Source of the DNA: Salinicola peritrichatus
GTDB taxonomy: Bacteria; Pseudomonadota; Gammaproteobacteria; Pseudomonadales; Halomonadaceae
Length of the DNA: 64,000 bases
Direction: 5' to 3'
Assembly: GCF_003206715.1 (NCBI RefSeq)
Contig: NZ_PZJU01000007.1
Span: 50,052 to 114,051, forward strand
Numbering within the stretch: position 1 is the stretch's first letter; every line of letters starts with the position of its first letter. Under the pieces are notes generated by a model. That model was not told the origin of the DNA, did no database searches, and was given only the letters and a program-made list of their open reading frames with translations. The position numbers and the translations under genes are program-made. This document shows, piece by piece, positions 16,205 through 26,079 of the stretch.

Positions 16205-17128
16205 TCATGCGAGACGCTCCCCGTTCAAGCCAGCGCCGAGCATCGCCGCGCCGCGTACGCCACTTGCCGCCCCGAAGCGGGAGCGCACGATCATCGGCAC
16301 GTCGACGCCGGCAAACAGGTGCCGACGAAGCGCCGCGGGCAGCGAGTCGACGATCTCGTCCAGCGTGGACAACCCGCCGCCGATCACGATCGTCTGCGGA
16401 GACAGCAGCTTGACCACGTTGGCCAACGCCCCGCCAAGCAGATCCAGATGGCATTCGTGCGCCAGCCGGGCCGAACGCTCGTGCGCCAGCAGCGCCCGGT
16501 GCCACTGCTCGGCAGACGATGACTCGCCGCCGAAATGGCAGTGCAGCCTGACCAGCCCTGGGCCGGCGATATAGGTTTCGAGGCAACCTTCCAGACCGCA
16601 TCCGCAATCGAGCAGCGGCAGGCCGTAGCGCTCGCGGGCGGCGGCGGGCAAGGGTAGATGTCCCCACTCGCCGGCAAAGCGTCCGGCGCCGGTCAGCAAG
16701 CGGCCCTCGACGATCGCGCCGCCTCCGGCGCCAGTGCCGAGTATCGCGCCAAACGCGTGTGTGGCGCCTTCCGCCGCGCCACCGGGGCCGGTCTCGGAGA
16801 CGATGAAGCAGCGGCTGTCGTTGTCGATGACGAAGGCGCGATCGAAGCGGCCCGACAACGCCGGCGCGAGCGGCAGATCACGCAGTCCGGGCAGGTTGGC
16901 CGTCACCAGGCAGCCGCGATCATCGATCACCCCGGGAAAGCCGAGCCCCAGCGTACCGCGCGCGCCGCTTCGTCGGTCGGCCTCCGCCACCATCGCGGCC
17001 AACAGCGTCAGCAGTGCCGCGCCATCCTCGGCCGGCGTCGGCTCACGCCAGTGGTCGAGCCGCTGCCAGTGGCGATCGAAGATGGCGATCTCGGTCTTGG
17101 TTCCACCAACGTCGATGCCGTAGTGCAT
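16205..17128 (-). CDS. ROK-family sugar kinase, NagK-like
   Basis: Probable ATP-dependent hexose or N-acetylglucosamine kinase (307 aa). It has the phosphate motif YGIDVGGTKTEIAIF at residues 3-17, a second motif ILGTGAGGGAIVEG, the ROK zinc signature GEWGHLPL and CGCGLEGCLETYIAGPG, and a final VIGGGLS. The layout and length match E. coli NagK (303 aa). The start at 17128 (MHYGID) has GAGGA upstream. It stands alone between two hairpins and downstream of the hem operon terminator. The substrate is inferred from similarity; a fructokinase or glucokinase role is possible. Confidence 0.85.
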   Translation of the reverse strand: MHYGIDVGGTKTEIAIFDRHWQRLDHWREPTPAEDGAALLTLLAAMVAEADRRSGARGTLGLGFPGVIDDRGCLVTANLPGLRDLPLAPALSGRFDRAFVIDNDSRCFIVSETGPGGAAEGATHAFGAILGTGAGGGAIVEGRLLTGAGRFAGEWGHLPLPAAARERYGLPLLDCGCGLEGCLETYIAGPGLVRLHCHFGGESSSAEQWHRALLAHERSARLAHECHLDLLGGALANVVKLLSPQTIVIGGGLSTLDEIVDSLPAALRRHLFAGVDVPMIVRSRFGAASGVRGAAMLGAGLNGERLA

Positions 17129-17168
17129 GGAAAGTCCTCGCATGGCGATGCCTATCGCCACGGCCAAG

Positions 17169-17190
17169 AAAAAAGGCGCCCGCAGGCGCC
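17169..17190 (-). terminator. Rho-independent terminator of the hem operon
   Basis: Minus strand: GGCGCC, TGCG loop, GGCGCC, then TTTTTT, 37 bp after the hemY stop codon. Confidence 0.88.
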
Positions 17191-17226
17191 CAGGAGAGCA
17201 ATCGGTCGAGGTCGCCGTACGCGCCG

Positions 17227-18450
17227 TCAGCGGGTCATGTCGCTGGGCTGTGGCAGCGCCGGCAGCGACTTGTCCAGCAGCGTGACGCTCTGGCGATAGT
17301 AGAGCTGGCTCTTGCTGTGGTCGCCGAGGTTGGCGTAGAGCCGTGCCAGTTCGGCGCAGACCACCCCGCTCGGACGCTGCCGCTGGCTCGCCTCGAAATA
17401 CTCCTGCGCCTTGCCCCAGTAGGCATTGCGCAGCGACAGCCGGCCCAACGTCAACAGCAGGTCGGGGTCGTTGGGACGCTCCTGCAGCCACTTCTCGGCA
17501 TACACCAGCTGGCGCGCGGCATCGACGTTGAGCAGGCCATAGCGCAATACCAGTCGCGTGTCCCAGTGCTCCTTCAGCGCGTTGCGTAACAGGCGCTCGG
17601 CATCGCCCTCTTCGCCCCCCTTGATCAGCGCATCGCTGTAAAGCAGCACCAGCTCGACATCGCCGCGCAGCGCATCGGGCATGTCCGCCCACAGCGAGCG
17701 CACCCGCTGCAGGTTGCCTTCCTGTCGCGCCGCCTGAATGAGCAGTTCGCGGTAAGCGCGCGGCTCGAGTTCACGTCGCTCGTCTTCGGTGATCAGATGA
17801 TGCTTGTCGAGGCGCGGCAGCAGTCGGCGCAGGCCGTCCCAGTCGTTGACGCTGAGATAGGCCTGCTTGAGCAGCTTGAGTACCTGGGGATGCTCGGGAA
17901 GCTGCTGCTCGAGGCGCGTCAGCGTCGCCAGCGCCTCCTCGAACTGCTGCCGGTCGAGCATCAGTTGCGCCTGTACCAGGCCGACCGCGGTATCGGCGCC
18001 CTCGGTGCTGTGGTGTGCCCGCTTGAGCAGCACGTCGGCCTGTTCGTAACGCCCTTGATAGTGGGCCGCCAGCGCCGCCGAGAGATAGTTGACCAGCGGC
18101 GTTCCGGAGTCGTCCGCGGCCTTGGTCAGCGCCTTCTCGGCGCGTTTCCAGCGGCCTTCCGCCAGCGCCACCAGGCCGCGCACCGTACGCTTCATTGCGG
18201 TGCGGTGGCGGGTGCGACTGTTCCATACCTTGAGCCGGCTGACCGGACGACGCAGGCGCATCAATGCGCGCAGCGCGAAGTGCAGCACCAGAAAGGCGAT
18301 CAGCAGCAGCACGCAGCCGAACCAGAACGAAGTCTGGATGGAGGTGTCGCCGACACGAATGAACCAGTAGCCCGGCAGCGACTGCATCAGCTGCCCGAAC
18401 AGTGCGCCGACCGCCAGACCGAAGACGATCAGCAGGATCAGCTTTCTCAT
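17227..18450 (-). CDS. hemY: HemY, membrane TPR protein associated with haem biosynthesis
   Basis: Inner-membrane protein (407 aa) with two N-terminal helices (about 1-23 and 42-62) and a cytoplasmic tail of tetratricopeptide-like helices, e.g. EQADVLLKRAHHSTEGADTA and LLLTLGRLSLRNAYWGKAQEYFE. This is the gammaproteobacterial HemY found in hemCDXY operons, not the Bacillus protoporphyrinogen oxidase of the same name. Its role in late tetrapyrrole synthesis is not settled. It overlaps hemX by 4 bp and is the last gene before a terminator. Confidence 0.92.
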   Translation of the reverse strand: MRKLILLIVFGLAVGALFGQLMQSLPGYWFIRVGDTSIQTSFWFGCVLLLIAFLVLHFALRALMRLRRPVSRLKVWNSRTRHRTAMKRTVRGLVALAEGRWKRAEKALTKAADDSGTPLVNYLSAALAAHYQGRYEQADVLLKRAHHSTEGADTAVGLVQAQLMLDRQQFEEALATLTRLEQQLPEHPQVLKLLKQAYLSVNDWDGLRRLLPRLDKHHLITEDERRELEPRAYRELLIQAARQEGNLQRVRSLWADMPDALRGDVELVLLYSDALIKGGEEGDAERLLRNALKEHWDTRLVLRYGLLNVDAARQLVYAEKWLQERPNDPDLLLTLGRLSLRNAYWGKAQEYFEASQRQRPSGVVCAELARLYANLGDHSKSQLYYRQSVTLLDKSLPALPQPSDMTR

Positions 18451-20024
18451 GCGCCCTCTCCCCGTGCCGATCCGCCTTGCGATCCGCCGCTGCCGTCAGC
18501 ATTACCGAAGCGCTGCTCGATGAAGCGCTTGAGCAACTGCGAGGACTCGCTGATGTCGGGCAGTTCGGGGCGCACGTTCTTGTCGCGCAGCGACTGCAGT
18601 TTCTCGAGGGAATTGGCCACACCGTCGTTGTCGGTGGCGTAATAGCCCTCGATCAACTCACGCGCCTTGTCGAGGCTGGCCTGGTAGAGCTTCGGCTCCG
18701 ACTTCAGCAACGCCAGTTGCGCCTGCTCCAGCAGCAGACGCACGTTCTGGCGCAGATAGGACTCCTGCTCGGGCGTGATCAGTGCCTCCAGCGGCTGGTC
18801 GTGCCGGCGCACGGTGACCAGATCCTTCAGTTCGCGTCCCAGCGTCGCCAACTGCTCGCGCCAACCGCCGGTCGGCTTGGCATCGCCCTTGCCCGCCGCG
18901 ATCTCTTCGATGTCCTGCTTGAGCGGCAATCGGGCCAACTGCTCCTGCTGCGCCATCAGCGCCAGATAAATGCCGGTACGATCGATCACCGGCACCGAGT
19001 CGAGCGCCGCCAGCTCGGACTGGATCGCCCGGCGGATCGGAACCAGCGCCGGATTGTCCGCCTCGCGCAGACGATTGTCGGCGGCGTTCAACAGCGCCTT
19101 GGCGCCGTTGACGTCGCGCTCGAGCTGCAGCCGCTGGTTGGCCAGCCGCAGCAGATACTCGGCTTCGGCATGCAGCCACTCGCGCGGGTCGGCCTGCTGC
19201 TGCTGGGCGAGCTCCTTGAGCACCTTGTCCAGGGTCTTGTCGAGATTCTGGCGGTACTGATCGAACTCGCCGCGCATCATGTTGAGCGTTTGCTGACGGC
19301 TCTGATCCAGATCGCCGACGCGGGACTCGAGCTCGCTGAGCGAACTGCGGTTGGCGCTGACCTGGCTCAACTGCGCCTGTTGCCGTTCGAGCTTCTGCCA
19401 CCCCAGATAGCCCAACACGACGACCACGAGCGCCAGCAGCACGACCAGAACCAGCGCCAGCAGACCGAGCTTGCCGCTCTTGTCCTTGCCACCGCTGCCG
19501 CCACCTGCCTTGGGGCCGGTGGGCGGAGGAGGCGCCTTGCCGTCCGTCTTGGCACGGGCATCGGGAGCGCTCGATCCGGCGGCCTCGTTCGCTTTACCGG
19601 CCTTGGCGGGTTGTGCGCTGCTGCCAGGCTTGTCGCCCGCGGCTTTCTTGTTGGCGCCTGATGGCGCGTTGCCCGATGAGGGCCGTTCGACGCTTTTGTT
19701 TGCCGGCTTGGTACCTGCCGGCTTGGGGCTTGCCGATTTGGCGTCCGATGCGCCGCCCCCGCCCTTCGACGGCGCTCCGGCGGGTTTCGAGGAGGAAGGT
19801 TCGTCTTTCGTCGCTGGCTTGGCGACATCCGGCTTGATCGGGTCGGTCTGATCAGCGGAATCGGCTGGCGATGACGTGGACGGGGCTTGGCTGCTGTCGG
19901 ATGTCGACGCGGCAGTCGACGAAGCGGTCTTGTCCTGCCCGGCGTTCCGGGCCTCGCCGTCGTCGGCCTTCTTGTCGGAAGCGGATGTCGACTGCGGTTG
20001 TTGATCGTTTCGTTGCTTGCTCAT
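18447..20024 (-). CDS. hemX: HemX, membrane protein of the hemCDXY operon
   Basis: Protein of 525 aa. Residues 1-180 are low in complexity and rich in Ser, Ala, Lys, Pro, Asp and Gly. One strongly hydrophobic helix follows (LGLLALVLVVLLALVVVVLG, about 186-205), then a coiled coil (KLERQQAQLSQVSANRSSLS) and the conserved periplasmic HemX domain with WLHAEAEYLLRLANQRLQL. E. coli HemX has 393 aa, so most of the extra length lies in the cytoplasmic low-complexity part. Function is not established. It overlaps hemD and hemY by 4 bp each. Confidence 0.92.
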   Translation of the reverse strand: MSKQRNDQQPQSTSASDKKADDGEARNAGQDKTASSTAASTSDSSQAPSTSSPADSADQTDPIKPDVAKPATKDEPSSSKPAGAPSKGGGGASDAKSASPKPAGTKPANKSVERPSSGNAPSGANKKAAGDKPGSSAQPAKAGKANEAAGSSAPDARAKTDGKAPPPPTGPKAGGGSGGKDKSGKLGLLALVLVVLLALVVVVLGYLGWQKLERQQAQLSQVSANRSSLSELESRVGDLDQSRQQTLNMMRGEFDQYRQNLDKTLDKVLKELAQQQQADPREWLHAEAEYLLRLANQRLQLERDVNGAKALLNAADNRLREADNPALVPIRRAIQSELAALDSVPVIDRTGIYLALMAQQEQLARLPLKQDIEEIAAGKGDAKPTGGWREQLATLGRELKDLVTVRRHDQPLEALITPEQESYLRQNVRLLLEQAQLALLKSEPKLYQASLDKARELIEGYYATDNDGVANSLEKLQSLRDKNVRPELPDISESSQLLKRFIEQRFGNADGSGGSQGGSARGEGA

Positions 20025-20818
20025 CTACGCTTGCCTTTTTCGTGATCACCCTGATCGAAGGTGGCACCCTGCCGCCCGCAGACCGCACTCACCGCGGCGG
20101 TCAATGCCGCAGGCGTTGCACCGGACGCCACATGAGGCGAGCCGAACCCCAGCGTCCCCGCCAGTGTAGCCAACCGTCGACTCGAGACGATTAGCGGTTG
20201 GTTCAACGCCACCGGGCCACACCATGTGACCAGATGTTGCAATATTTCCCCGCTGGTCACCACCAGCGCCCCGAATTCTCCCCGCGCCAGCCATTGATCC
20301 GCGGGCGGTGTCGGTGGCTGGTAACGCCGACGATAGAGCGACAGCGTCTCGACCTCGGCGCCCCGCTCACGCAGACGTTCGCCGAGCAGCTCTCGCCCAC
20401 CGTCACCGCGCGCCAGCAGCAGGCGCTTGCCGGCGACCGCCTTGAGCGAGGCGACTTCGAGCAAGGCTTCGCTGTGCTCGCCAATACCCGCAGGCGGCAA
20501 CACGGCCGGCACACCCAGTTCGGCCTTGAGCGCCTGTGCCGTCGCCTGCCCCACGGCGTAAAAGCGCAGGCGCTGCGGCAACTGCGGCCAGTATGACGCA
20601 ATGGCCTCGGCAAGACACGCCGCCGCCTGCGGACTGACCACGATAATGCCTTGAAACAGATCGAGATCGAGTAGTGCAGCCCGGCCCGCCGCATCCAGCG
20701 GCCGCGTTTCGAACCGCAGCACGTCGAGCGACGCCACGTCGAAGCCGGCGGCAGCCAGCGACTGCGCCAGCACCGCACCACGCGCGCCGGGGCGCGTGAT
20801 CAATACGCGTTCGCCCAT
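20021..20818 (-). CDS. hemD: Uroporphyrinogen-III synthase
   Basis: Cytoplasmic enzyme (265 aa) that closes and inverts ring D of hydroxymethylbilane to make uroporphyrinogen III. The family is poorly conserved; recognisable parts are the opening VLITRPGARGAVLAQSLAAA, IIVVSPQAAACLAEAI in the middle, LRFYAVGQATAQAL, and LLLARGDGGRELLGERLRERGAEVE. It starts in a 1-bp overlap (TGATG) with the hemC stop codon and overlaps hemX by 4 bp, so the operon is translationally coupled. Confidence 0.94.
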   Translation of the reverse strand: MGERVLITRPGARGAVLAQSLAAAGFDVASLDVLRFETRPLDAAGRAALLDLDLFQGIIVVSPQAAACLAEAIASYWPQLPQRLRFYAVGQATAQALKAELGVPAVLPPAGIGEHSEALLEVASLKAVAGKRLLLARGDGGRELLGERLRERGAEVETLSLYRRRYQPPTPPADQWLARGEFGALVVTSGEILQHLVTWCGPVALNQPLIVSSRRLATLAGTLGFGSPHVASGATPAALTAAVSAVCGRQGATFDQGDHEKGKRR

Positions 20819-21759
20819 CAGGCGTTACCGTAGACCTCGGCGAGGATCTCTCCCGCGCCCTGATCGAGCAGCGATTCGGCCACGCGGATGCCCAGCGCCT
20901 CCGGTTCCATGGCCGATCCGCGGGCCTCGGCACGCAGCACCTGCGAACCGTCGGGATGGCCGACCAGCCCGCGCAGCCATAATGTGTCGCCCTCGTCTTC
21001 GAGCACCGCGTAGCCGCCGATCGGCACCTGGCAACCGCCGTCGAGACGGGTATTCATCGCCCGCTCGGCGCGCACGCGGGTCGCCGTCGGCGCATGATCC
21101 AAGGGCGCCAGCAGTGCAACCAGTTCGGCATCGCCATGACGGCATTCGATGCCCAGCGCGCCCTGGCCACAGGCGGGCAGGCTCTGCTCCGGGGTCAGCT
21201 CCGCGGTGATGCGATCCGCCAGTCCCAGGCGCTGCAGGCCGGTCGTCGCCAGGATGATGGCGTCGAAATCCCCGGCGTCGAGCTTGCCCAACCGCGTCTG
21301 CACGTTGCCGCGCAGCGACAGCACTTCGAGATCCGGGCGCTGGGCACTGATCTGCAAACCGCGCCGCAGGCTGGAGGTGCCGACCCGCGCGCCCTGGGGC
21401 AGTGCTGCGAGGCTGGCATAGTCATTGGAGACGAAGGCATCGGTCGGTGCGCCGCTCTCGAGGATTACCGACAACCCGAGACCGTCGGGAAACTGCATCG
21501 GCACGTCCTTCATCGAGTGCACGGCGATATCGGCGCGGCCGTCGAGCATCGCCTCCTCGAGTTCCTTGACGAACAAGGCCTTACCGCCGATTTTCGCCAG
21601 CGGCGTATCGAGAATCTTGTCGCCACGGGTGGAGAGCGGCACCAGTTCCACGGTCAGCTGCGGATGCTGGCGTTCCAGCAGCGCCTTGACGTGTTCGGCC
21701 TGCCATAGCGCCAGCGCGCTCTTGCGGGTCGCGATTCCCAATCTGTTAGCGTCGAGCAC
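20818..21759 (-). CDS. hemC: Porphobilinogen deaminase (hydroxymethylbilane synthase)
   Basis: Enzyme of 313 aa polymerising four porphobilinogens into hydroxymethylbilane. Motifs: [19 protein letters not shown] near the N-terminus, [55 protein letters not shown], and [10 protein letters not shown], whose Cys carries the dipyrromethane cofactor. No ATG fits; I choose GTG at 21759, preceded by GGAGA at 6 bp, which gives the same length as E. coli HemC. The frame stays open another 120 codons without homology. It diverges from argH over 271 bp that hold no other supported feature. Confidence 0.95.
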   Translation of the reverse strand: MLDANRLGIATRKSALALWQAEHVKALLERQHPQLTVELVPLSTRGDKILDTPLAKIGGKALFVKELEEAMLDGRADIAVHSMKDVPMQFPDGLGLSVILESGAPTDAFVSNDYASLAALPQGARVGTSSLRRGLQISAQRPDLEVLSLRGNVQTRLGKLDAGDFDAIILATTGLQRLGLADRITAELTPEQSLPACGQGALGIECRHGDAELVALLAPLDHAPTATRVRAERAMNTRLDGGCQVPIGGYAVLEDEGDTLWLRGLVGHPDGSQVLRAEARGSAMEPEALGIRVAESLLDQGAGEILAEVYGNA

Positions 21760-22030
21760 GCCGGTCTCCGAATCGTTGGGGCACGACCGAACGGCACCGC
21801 GCCGGTGCCGTTCGAACGTTGCAAAGTGGATGTTCGCCATCGCGAACCTGGGGCTGCATGATAAAGCAGTCCCGGGACGAGTAAAAATCGCGCCGGGATT
21901 ACATCGACGCATCCCGCCGGCGCACGCCGCCTCCCCAATCCACGCGATACGCCGAGGTCGACTCTGGTACACTCTGAGCATCGTTTCGCAGGTACTTATC
22001 TTCGCAAAACCTAGGCAGAGCTCGATTTCG

Positions 22031-23443
22031 ATGACGCAGGCAACCAACCAATCCTGGGGCGGACGTTTCAGCGAGCCCACCGACGCATTCGTCGCCGCCT
22101 TCACCGCTTCGATTCCCTTCGACAAGCGTCTCTATCACCACGATATCCGCGGTTCGATCGCCCATGCCACCATGCTGGCCCGCGTCGGCGTACTCACCAT
22201 CGAGGAGCGCGACCGCATCGTCGAAGGGCTCAAGGAGATCGAGGCCGAGATCGAACGCGGCGAGGTCGAGTGGTCGATCGCGCTGGAAGACATACACATG
22301 AACGTCGAGGCGCGGCTGACCGACAAGATCGGCGTCACCGGCAAGAAGCTGCATACCGGGCGCTCGCGCAACGACCAGATCGCCACCGACATCCGGCTCT
22401 ATCTGCGCGACGAGATCGACGCCGTGGCCGCCGAACTCGCCCGCCTGCGCAGCGGCCTGATCGAGCTGGCCGAGCGCGAGGCGGACACCATCATGCCCGG
22501 CTTCACCCATTTGCAGACCGCGCAGCCGGTGACCTTCGGCCACCATCTGCTGGCCTGGCAGGAGATGCTCGCCCGCGATCACGAGCGCCTGCTCGACTGC
22601 CGCAAGCGGGTCAACGTGCTGCCGCTGGGCGCCGCCGCCCTGGCCGGCACCACCTACCCCATCGACCGCCACGTCACCGCCGAGTTGCTCGGCTTCGAGC
22701 GCCCGGCGGAGAATTCGCTGGATGCGGTCAGCGACCGCGACTTCGCGATCGAATTCACCGCCTTCGCCAGCATTCTGCTGATGCACCTGTCGCGCATGAG
22801 CGAAGAACTGGTGCTGTGGGCCAGCGCCCAGTTCGACTTCGTCAACCTGCCGGACCGTTTCTGTACCGGCTCGTCGATCATGCCGCAGAAGAAGAACCCG
22901 GACGTGCCCGAGCTGGTGCGCGGCAAGACCGGTCGCGTCTACGGCCATCTGCTGAGCCTGCTGACGCTGATGAAGTCCCAGCCGCTGGCCTACAACAAGG
23001 ACAACCAGGAGGACAAGGAACCGCTGTTCGATACCCTCGATACGGTCAAGGGCTGCCTGCGCGCCTTCGCCGACATGGCGCCGGCACTCGAGGCGAAAGC
23101 CGACAACATGTTCGAGGCCGCGCGCCGTGGTTTCTCCACCGCCACCGACCTGGCCGACTACCTGGTACGCGCCGGAGTGGCGTTCCGCGACGCTCACGAA
23201 ATCGTCGGCAAGGCGGTCGCCTACGGCATCGAGCAGCGCAAGGATCTCTCCGAGATGTCGCTCGAGGAGCTCCAGCGCTTCTCCGACGCGATCGGCGAGG
23301 ATGTCTTCGAGGTGCTGACGCTGGAAGGCTCGGTCGCCGCACGCAACCATATCGGCGGTACCGCGCCGGATCAGGTGCGTGCCGCGGCCCAACGCGCGCG
23401 CGAGGCACTCGACGCACTGCAGGAGAGCCATAATGTCGCGTAA
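22031..23443 (+). CDS. argH: Argininosuccinate lyase
   Basis: Last enzyme of arginine synthesis (470 aa), splitting argininosuccinate into arginine and fumarate. It opens [20 protein letters not shown], carries [20 protein letters not shown] and [19 protein letters not shown], and the fumarase-superfamily signature [12 protein letters not shown] at about residue 280, holding the catalytic Ser loop. The ATG at 22031 is used because homology begins just after it; the frame is open far upstream. The next gene, lptM, starts inside the last 11 bp. Divergent from hemC, as in several gammaproteobacteria. Confidence 0.97.
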   Translation: MTQATNQSWGGRFSEPTDAFVAAFTASIPFDKRLYHHDIRGSIAHATMLARVGVLTIEERDRIVEGLKEIEAEIERGEVEWSIALEDIHMNVEARLTDKIGVTGKKLHTGRSRNDQIATDIRLYLRDEIDAVAAELARLRSGLIELAEREADTIMPGFTHLQTAQPVTFGHHLLAWQEMLARDHERLLDCRKRVNVLPLGAAALAGTTYPIDRHVTAELLGFERPAENSLDAVSDRDFAIEFTAFASILLMHLSRMSEELVLWASAQFDFVNLPDRFCTGSSIMPQKKNPDVPELVRGKTGRVYGHLLSLLTLMKSQPLAYNKDNQEDKEPLFDTLDTVKGCLRAFADMAPALEAKADNMFEAARRGFSTATDLADYLVRAGVAFRDAHEIVGKAVAYGIEQRKDLSEMSLEELQRFSDAIGEDVFEVLTLEGSVAARNHIGGTAPDQVRAAAQRAREALDALQESHNVA

Positions 23444-23714
23444 CATTCCGGCCATCTTCCAGCAGCTATCGAAGCCACTGGCGCTGTCGCTGCTGACCCT
23501 GTCGCTGCTGGCGCTGTCCGGCTGCGGCCAGAAGGGCCCGCTCTATATGCCGGGCGATAGCGAGTCGGCCGAGACCTACGATCCGCAGAATGCCCACGAA
23601 GACACTCCCGGAACCAACGCCGGGAGCGACGACGAGCAACAGCGGGCGGACGACACACCGCAAGCGACCCCTGCCCCCGCGGCCCCCCAGCCGAACGCCG
23701 AGGAGTTACCGTGA
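23433..23714 (+). CDS. lptM: Small lipoprotein LptM (YifL-like)
   Basis: Lipoprotein of 93 aa. The signal peptide ends in the lipobox LALSGC (lipidated Cys at about residue 31), followed directly by [10 protein letters not shown], the short LptM/YifL motif that in E. coli assists LptD assembly at the outer membrane. The rest is a Pro/Ala/Asp/Glu-rich disordered tail, longer than in E. coli. It overlaps argH by 11 bp and lysA by 4 bp; a small lipoprotein before lysA is conserved in pseudomonads and relatives. Confidence 0.88.
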   Translation: MSRNIPAIFQQLSKPLALSLLTLSLLALSGCGQKGPLYMPGDSESAETYDPQNAHEDTPGTNAGSDDEQQRADDTPQATPAPAAPQPNAEELP

Positions 23715-24991
23715 CGTTCGACGCTTTTTCCGTTCGCGACGGCGTGCTGCACGCCGAAGAGATCGCCCTGGATCGGCTCGCCGAGCAGTACGGTACGCCC
23801 TGCTATGTCTATTCGCGTGCCGCACTGACGCGCCACTTCCGCGCCTACAGCGATGCCCTGGGCGACATGCCGCACCTCGTCTGCTACGCGCTCAAGGCCA
23901 ACTCCAACCTCGCGGTGCTCGACGTGCTGGCGCGGCTCGGCGCCGGTTTCGACATCGTCTCGGTGGGCGAACTCGAGCGCGTGCTGGCCGCTGGCGGCGA
24001 CCCGGCCAAGGTGGTCTTCTCCGGCGTCGCCAAGCAGGCCAGCGAGATGGCCCGCGCGCTGGAGGTTGGGATCAAGTGCTTCAACGTCGAATCCCGCCCG
24101 GAACTCGAACGTCTCGACCAGGTTGCCGCCGAACGTGGGCAAGTCGCCAACGTGTCGATCCGCGTCAATCCCGATGTCGACGCCAGGACGCATCCCTACA
24201 TCTCCACCGGTCTCAAGGCCAACAAGTTCGGGGTCGCCGCGGAAGAGGTGTTCGATCTCTATCGCTGGGCGGCCGAGCGGCCGCATCTCAAGGTGGTCGG
24301 GCTCGACTGTCACATCGGCTCGCAGCTGACCGAACTCTCGCCCTATCTGGACGCCCTCGACCGGCTGCTGGTACTGATCGACCGGCTCAAAGAGCACGGT
24401 ATCGCCATCGAGCATCTCGACCTGGGCGGTGGCCTGGGCGTGACCTACCAGGACGAACGTCCGCCGGCGGCCGGAGATTTCGTCGACGCGGTGCGCACAC
24501 GTCTGGAAGGCCGCAATCTGACGCTATTGCTGGAGCCGGGTCGTTCGATCGCCGCCAACGCCGGCGTGCTGTTGACCCGGGTCGAATATCTCAAGCCCGG
24601 CGAGACCAAGAATTTCGCCATCGTCGATGCCGGCATGAACGACCTGATCCGGCCGTCGCTGTATCAGGCGTGGCAACGCATCGAGCGCGTCGACACCCGG
24701 GCTGCGCGGGACAGCGCCGTCTACGATGTGGTCGGCCCGATCTGCGAAAGCGGCGACTTCCTCGGCCAGGCCCGCGAGCTGGCCATCGCCGAAGGCGACC
24801 TGCTGGCGGTGCGTTCCGCCGGTGCCTACGGTTTCGTCATGGCCTCGAACTACAATAGCCGCGGCCGGCCGGCCGAGGTGATGGTCGACGGCGATGCGAG
24901 CCATCTGGTACGCCAGCGTGAAACTCTGGAATCGCTGTGGGCCCTGGAGTCACGCTTGCCAGAGAAATCGCGACTGCCGGAGAGTGTTTGA
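23711..24991 (+). CDS. lysA: Diaminopimelate decarboxylase
   Basis: PLP-dependent enzyme (426 aa) making L-lysine from meso-diaminopimelate. The PLP lysine is in [18 protein letters not shown] (about residue 62); other family motifs are [32 protein letters not shown], and [14 protein letters not shown] carrying the active-site Cys contributed across the dimer. It overlaps lptM by 4 bp and dapF by 1 bp (TGATG), so the two last steps of lysine synthesis are co-translated. Confidence 0.98.
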   Translation: MTFDAFSVRDGVLHAEEIALDRLAEQYGTPCYVYSRAALTRHFRAYSDALGDMPHLVCYALKANSNLAVLDVLARLGAGFDIVSVGELERVLAAGGDPAKVVFSGVAKQASEMARALEVGIKCFNVESRPELERLDQVAAERGQVANVSIRVNPDVDARTHPYISTGLKANKFGVAAEEVFDLYRWAAERPHLKVVGLDCHIGSQLTELSPYLDALDRLLVLIDRLKEHGIAIEHLDLGGGLGVTYQDERPPAAGDFVDAVRTRLEGRNLTLLLEPGRSIAANAGVLLTRVEYLKPGETKNFAIVDAGMNDLIRPSLYQAWQRIERVDTRAARDSAVYDVVGPICESGDFLGQARELAIAEGDLLAVRSAGAYGFVMASNYNSRGRPAEVMVDGDASHLVRQRETLESLWALESRLPEKSRLPESV

Positions 24992-25824
24992 TGCTGCTGA
25001 ACTTCACCAAAATGCACGGCCTGGGCAATGACTTCATGGTGATCGACCTGATCAGCCAGCGTGCCTACCTGCGTGAAGAGCAGATTCGCCGGCTGGCCGA
25101 TCGCCACTTCGGCATCGGCTTCGACCAGTTGCTGCTGGTCGAGCCGCCACGCCAGCCGGACATGGATTTCCGCTACCGGATTTTCAACGCCGACGGCGGC
25201 GAGGTGGAAAACTGCGGCAATGGAGCGCGCTGTTTCGCCCGCTTCGTGATCGACCAGCGCCTGACCCACAAGCGCGAGCTCAAGGTCGAGACCCTCGGCG
25301 GTCCGCTGACGCTGCAGGTCGACGATGACGGCCGGGTACGGGTCGACATGGGCGCGCCGCGCTTCGCCCCCGCCGAGGTCCCGTTTTTGGCCGACGAGGA
25401 CCGGCCGCTGCACCGGCTCGAGGTCGACGGTCGTACGCTCGAGCTCAGCGTCGCTTCGATGGGCAATCCCCACGCCGTGCTGCGGGTCGACGACGTCAAT
25501 ACGGCTCCGGTGGTGGAACTCGGGCCGAAGCTGCAGCAGCATCCGAGTTTCCCGCGCCAGGCCAATATCGGTTTCATGCAGGTCGAATCAGCGCATGCCA
25601 TCCGCCTGCGCGTGTTCGAGCGCGGCAGCGGCGAGACGCTCGCCTGCGGTACCGGCGCCTGCGCGGCGGTCGCCTGCGGCATTCGTCGCGGCCTGCTCGA
25701 AAGTCCCGTCGACGTCGAATTGCGCGGCGGCAGGCTGACGCTGGAGTGGGCCGGCGGCGACGCACCGATGATCATGACCGGCCCCGCCGAGCGGGTCTTC
25801 GAGGGCCGTATCGCGCTGAACTGA
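24991..25824 (+). CDS. dapF: Diaminopimelate epimerase
   Basis: Cofactor-free epimerase (277 aa) converting LL- to meso-diaminopimelate for lysine and peptidoglycan. The two catalytic cysteines are in [16 protein letters not shown] (about residue 75) and [15 protein letters not shown] (about residue 220); the opening [17 protein letters not shown] is typical. The ATG at 24991 overlaps the lysA stop codon. Downstream, a GGCCCGG/CCGGCC hairpin (about 25827-25854) and then a MITE-like element separate it from the DUF484 gene. Confidence 0.98.
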   Translation: MLLNFTKMHGLGNDFMVIDLISQRAYLREEQIRRLADRHFGIGFDQLLLVEPPRQPDMDFRYRIFNADGGEVENCGNGARCFARFVIDQRLTHKRELKVETLGGPLTLQVDDDGRVRVDMGAPRFAPAEVPFLADEDRPLHRLEVDGRTLELSVASMGNPHAVLRVDDVNTAPVVELGPKLQQHPSFPRQANIGFMQVESAHAIRLRVFERGSGETLACGTGACAAVACGIRRGLLESPVDVELRGGRLTLEWAGGDAPMIMTGPAERVFEGRIALN

Positions 25825-25860
25825 AAACGGCCCGGCAATGAACCGGCCAAAACAAGGGAA

Positions 25861-26064
25861 CAAGAAGCCTCTGATCAACGTTATGAGCGCAGGCAAGACA
25901 AGGCGCAACGACCGTCGGGAGTAACAGCCGAAGGCTGGCCCGAAGGGTGAGCGTAGCGAATCAAAATCAACGAAACGGCGGAATTTACGGGGGTGTAAAT
26001 GAGCATGTTGAGTTGATTTTTAACGCAGTATGGCCCAGCGGAATAGTGAATCAGAGGTTTCTTG
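25861..26064. mobile_element. MITE-like element between dapF and the DUF484 gene
   Basis: About 204 bp with imperfect 19-bp terminal inverted repeats: CAAGAAGCCTCTGATCAAC at 25861-25879 and, in reverse complement, CAAGAAACCTCTGATTCAC at 26046-26064 (16 of 19 match). The inside contains a second nested pair, AAAATCAAC with GTTGATTTT, and a perfect ATTTAC/GTAAAT hairpin with a 6-base loop. There is no transposase. It ends just before the GGAGGAG ribosome site of the next gene and lies in an otherwise tightly packed operon. It is unrelated in its ends to the grpE-leader element. Confidence 0.6.
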
Positions 26065-26079
26065 GAGGAGAACAACCGC

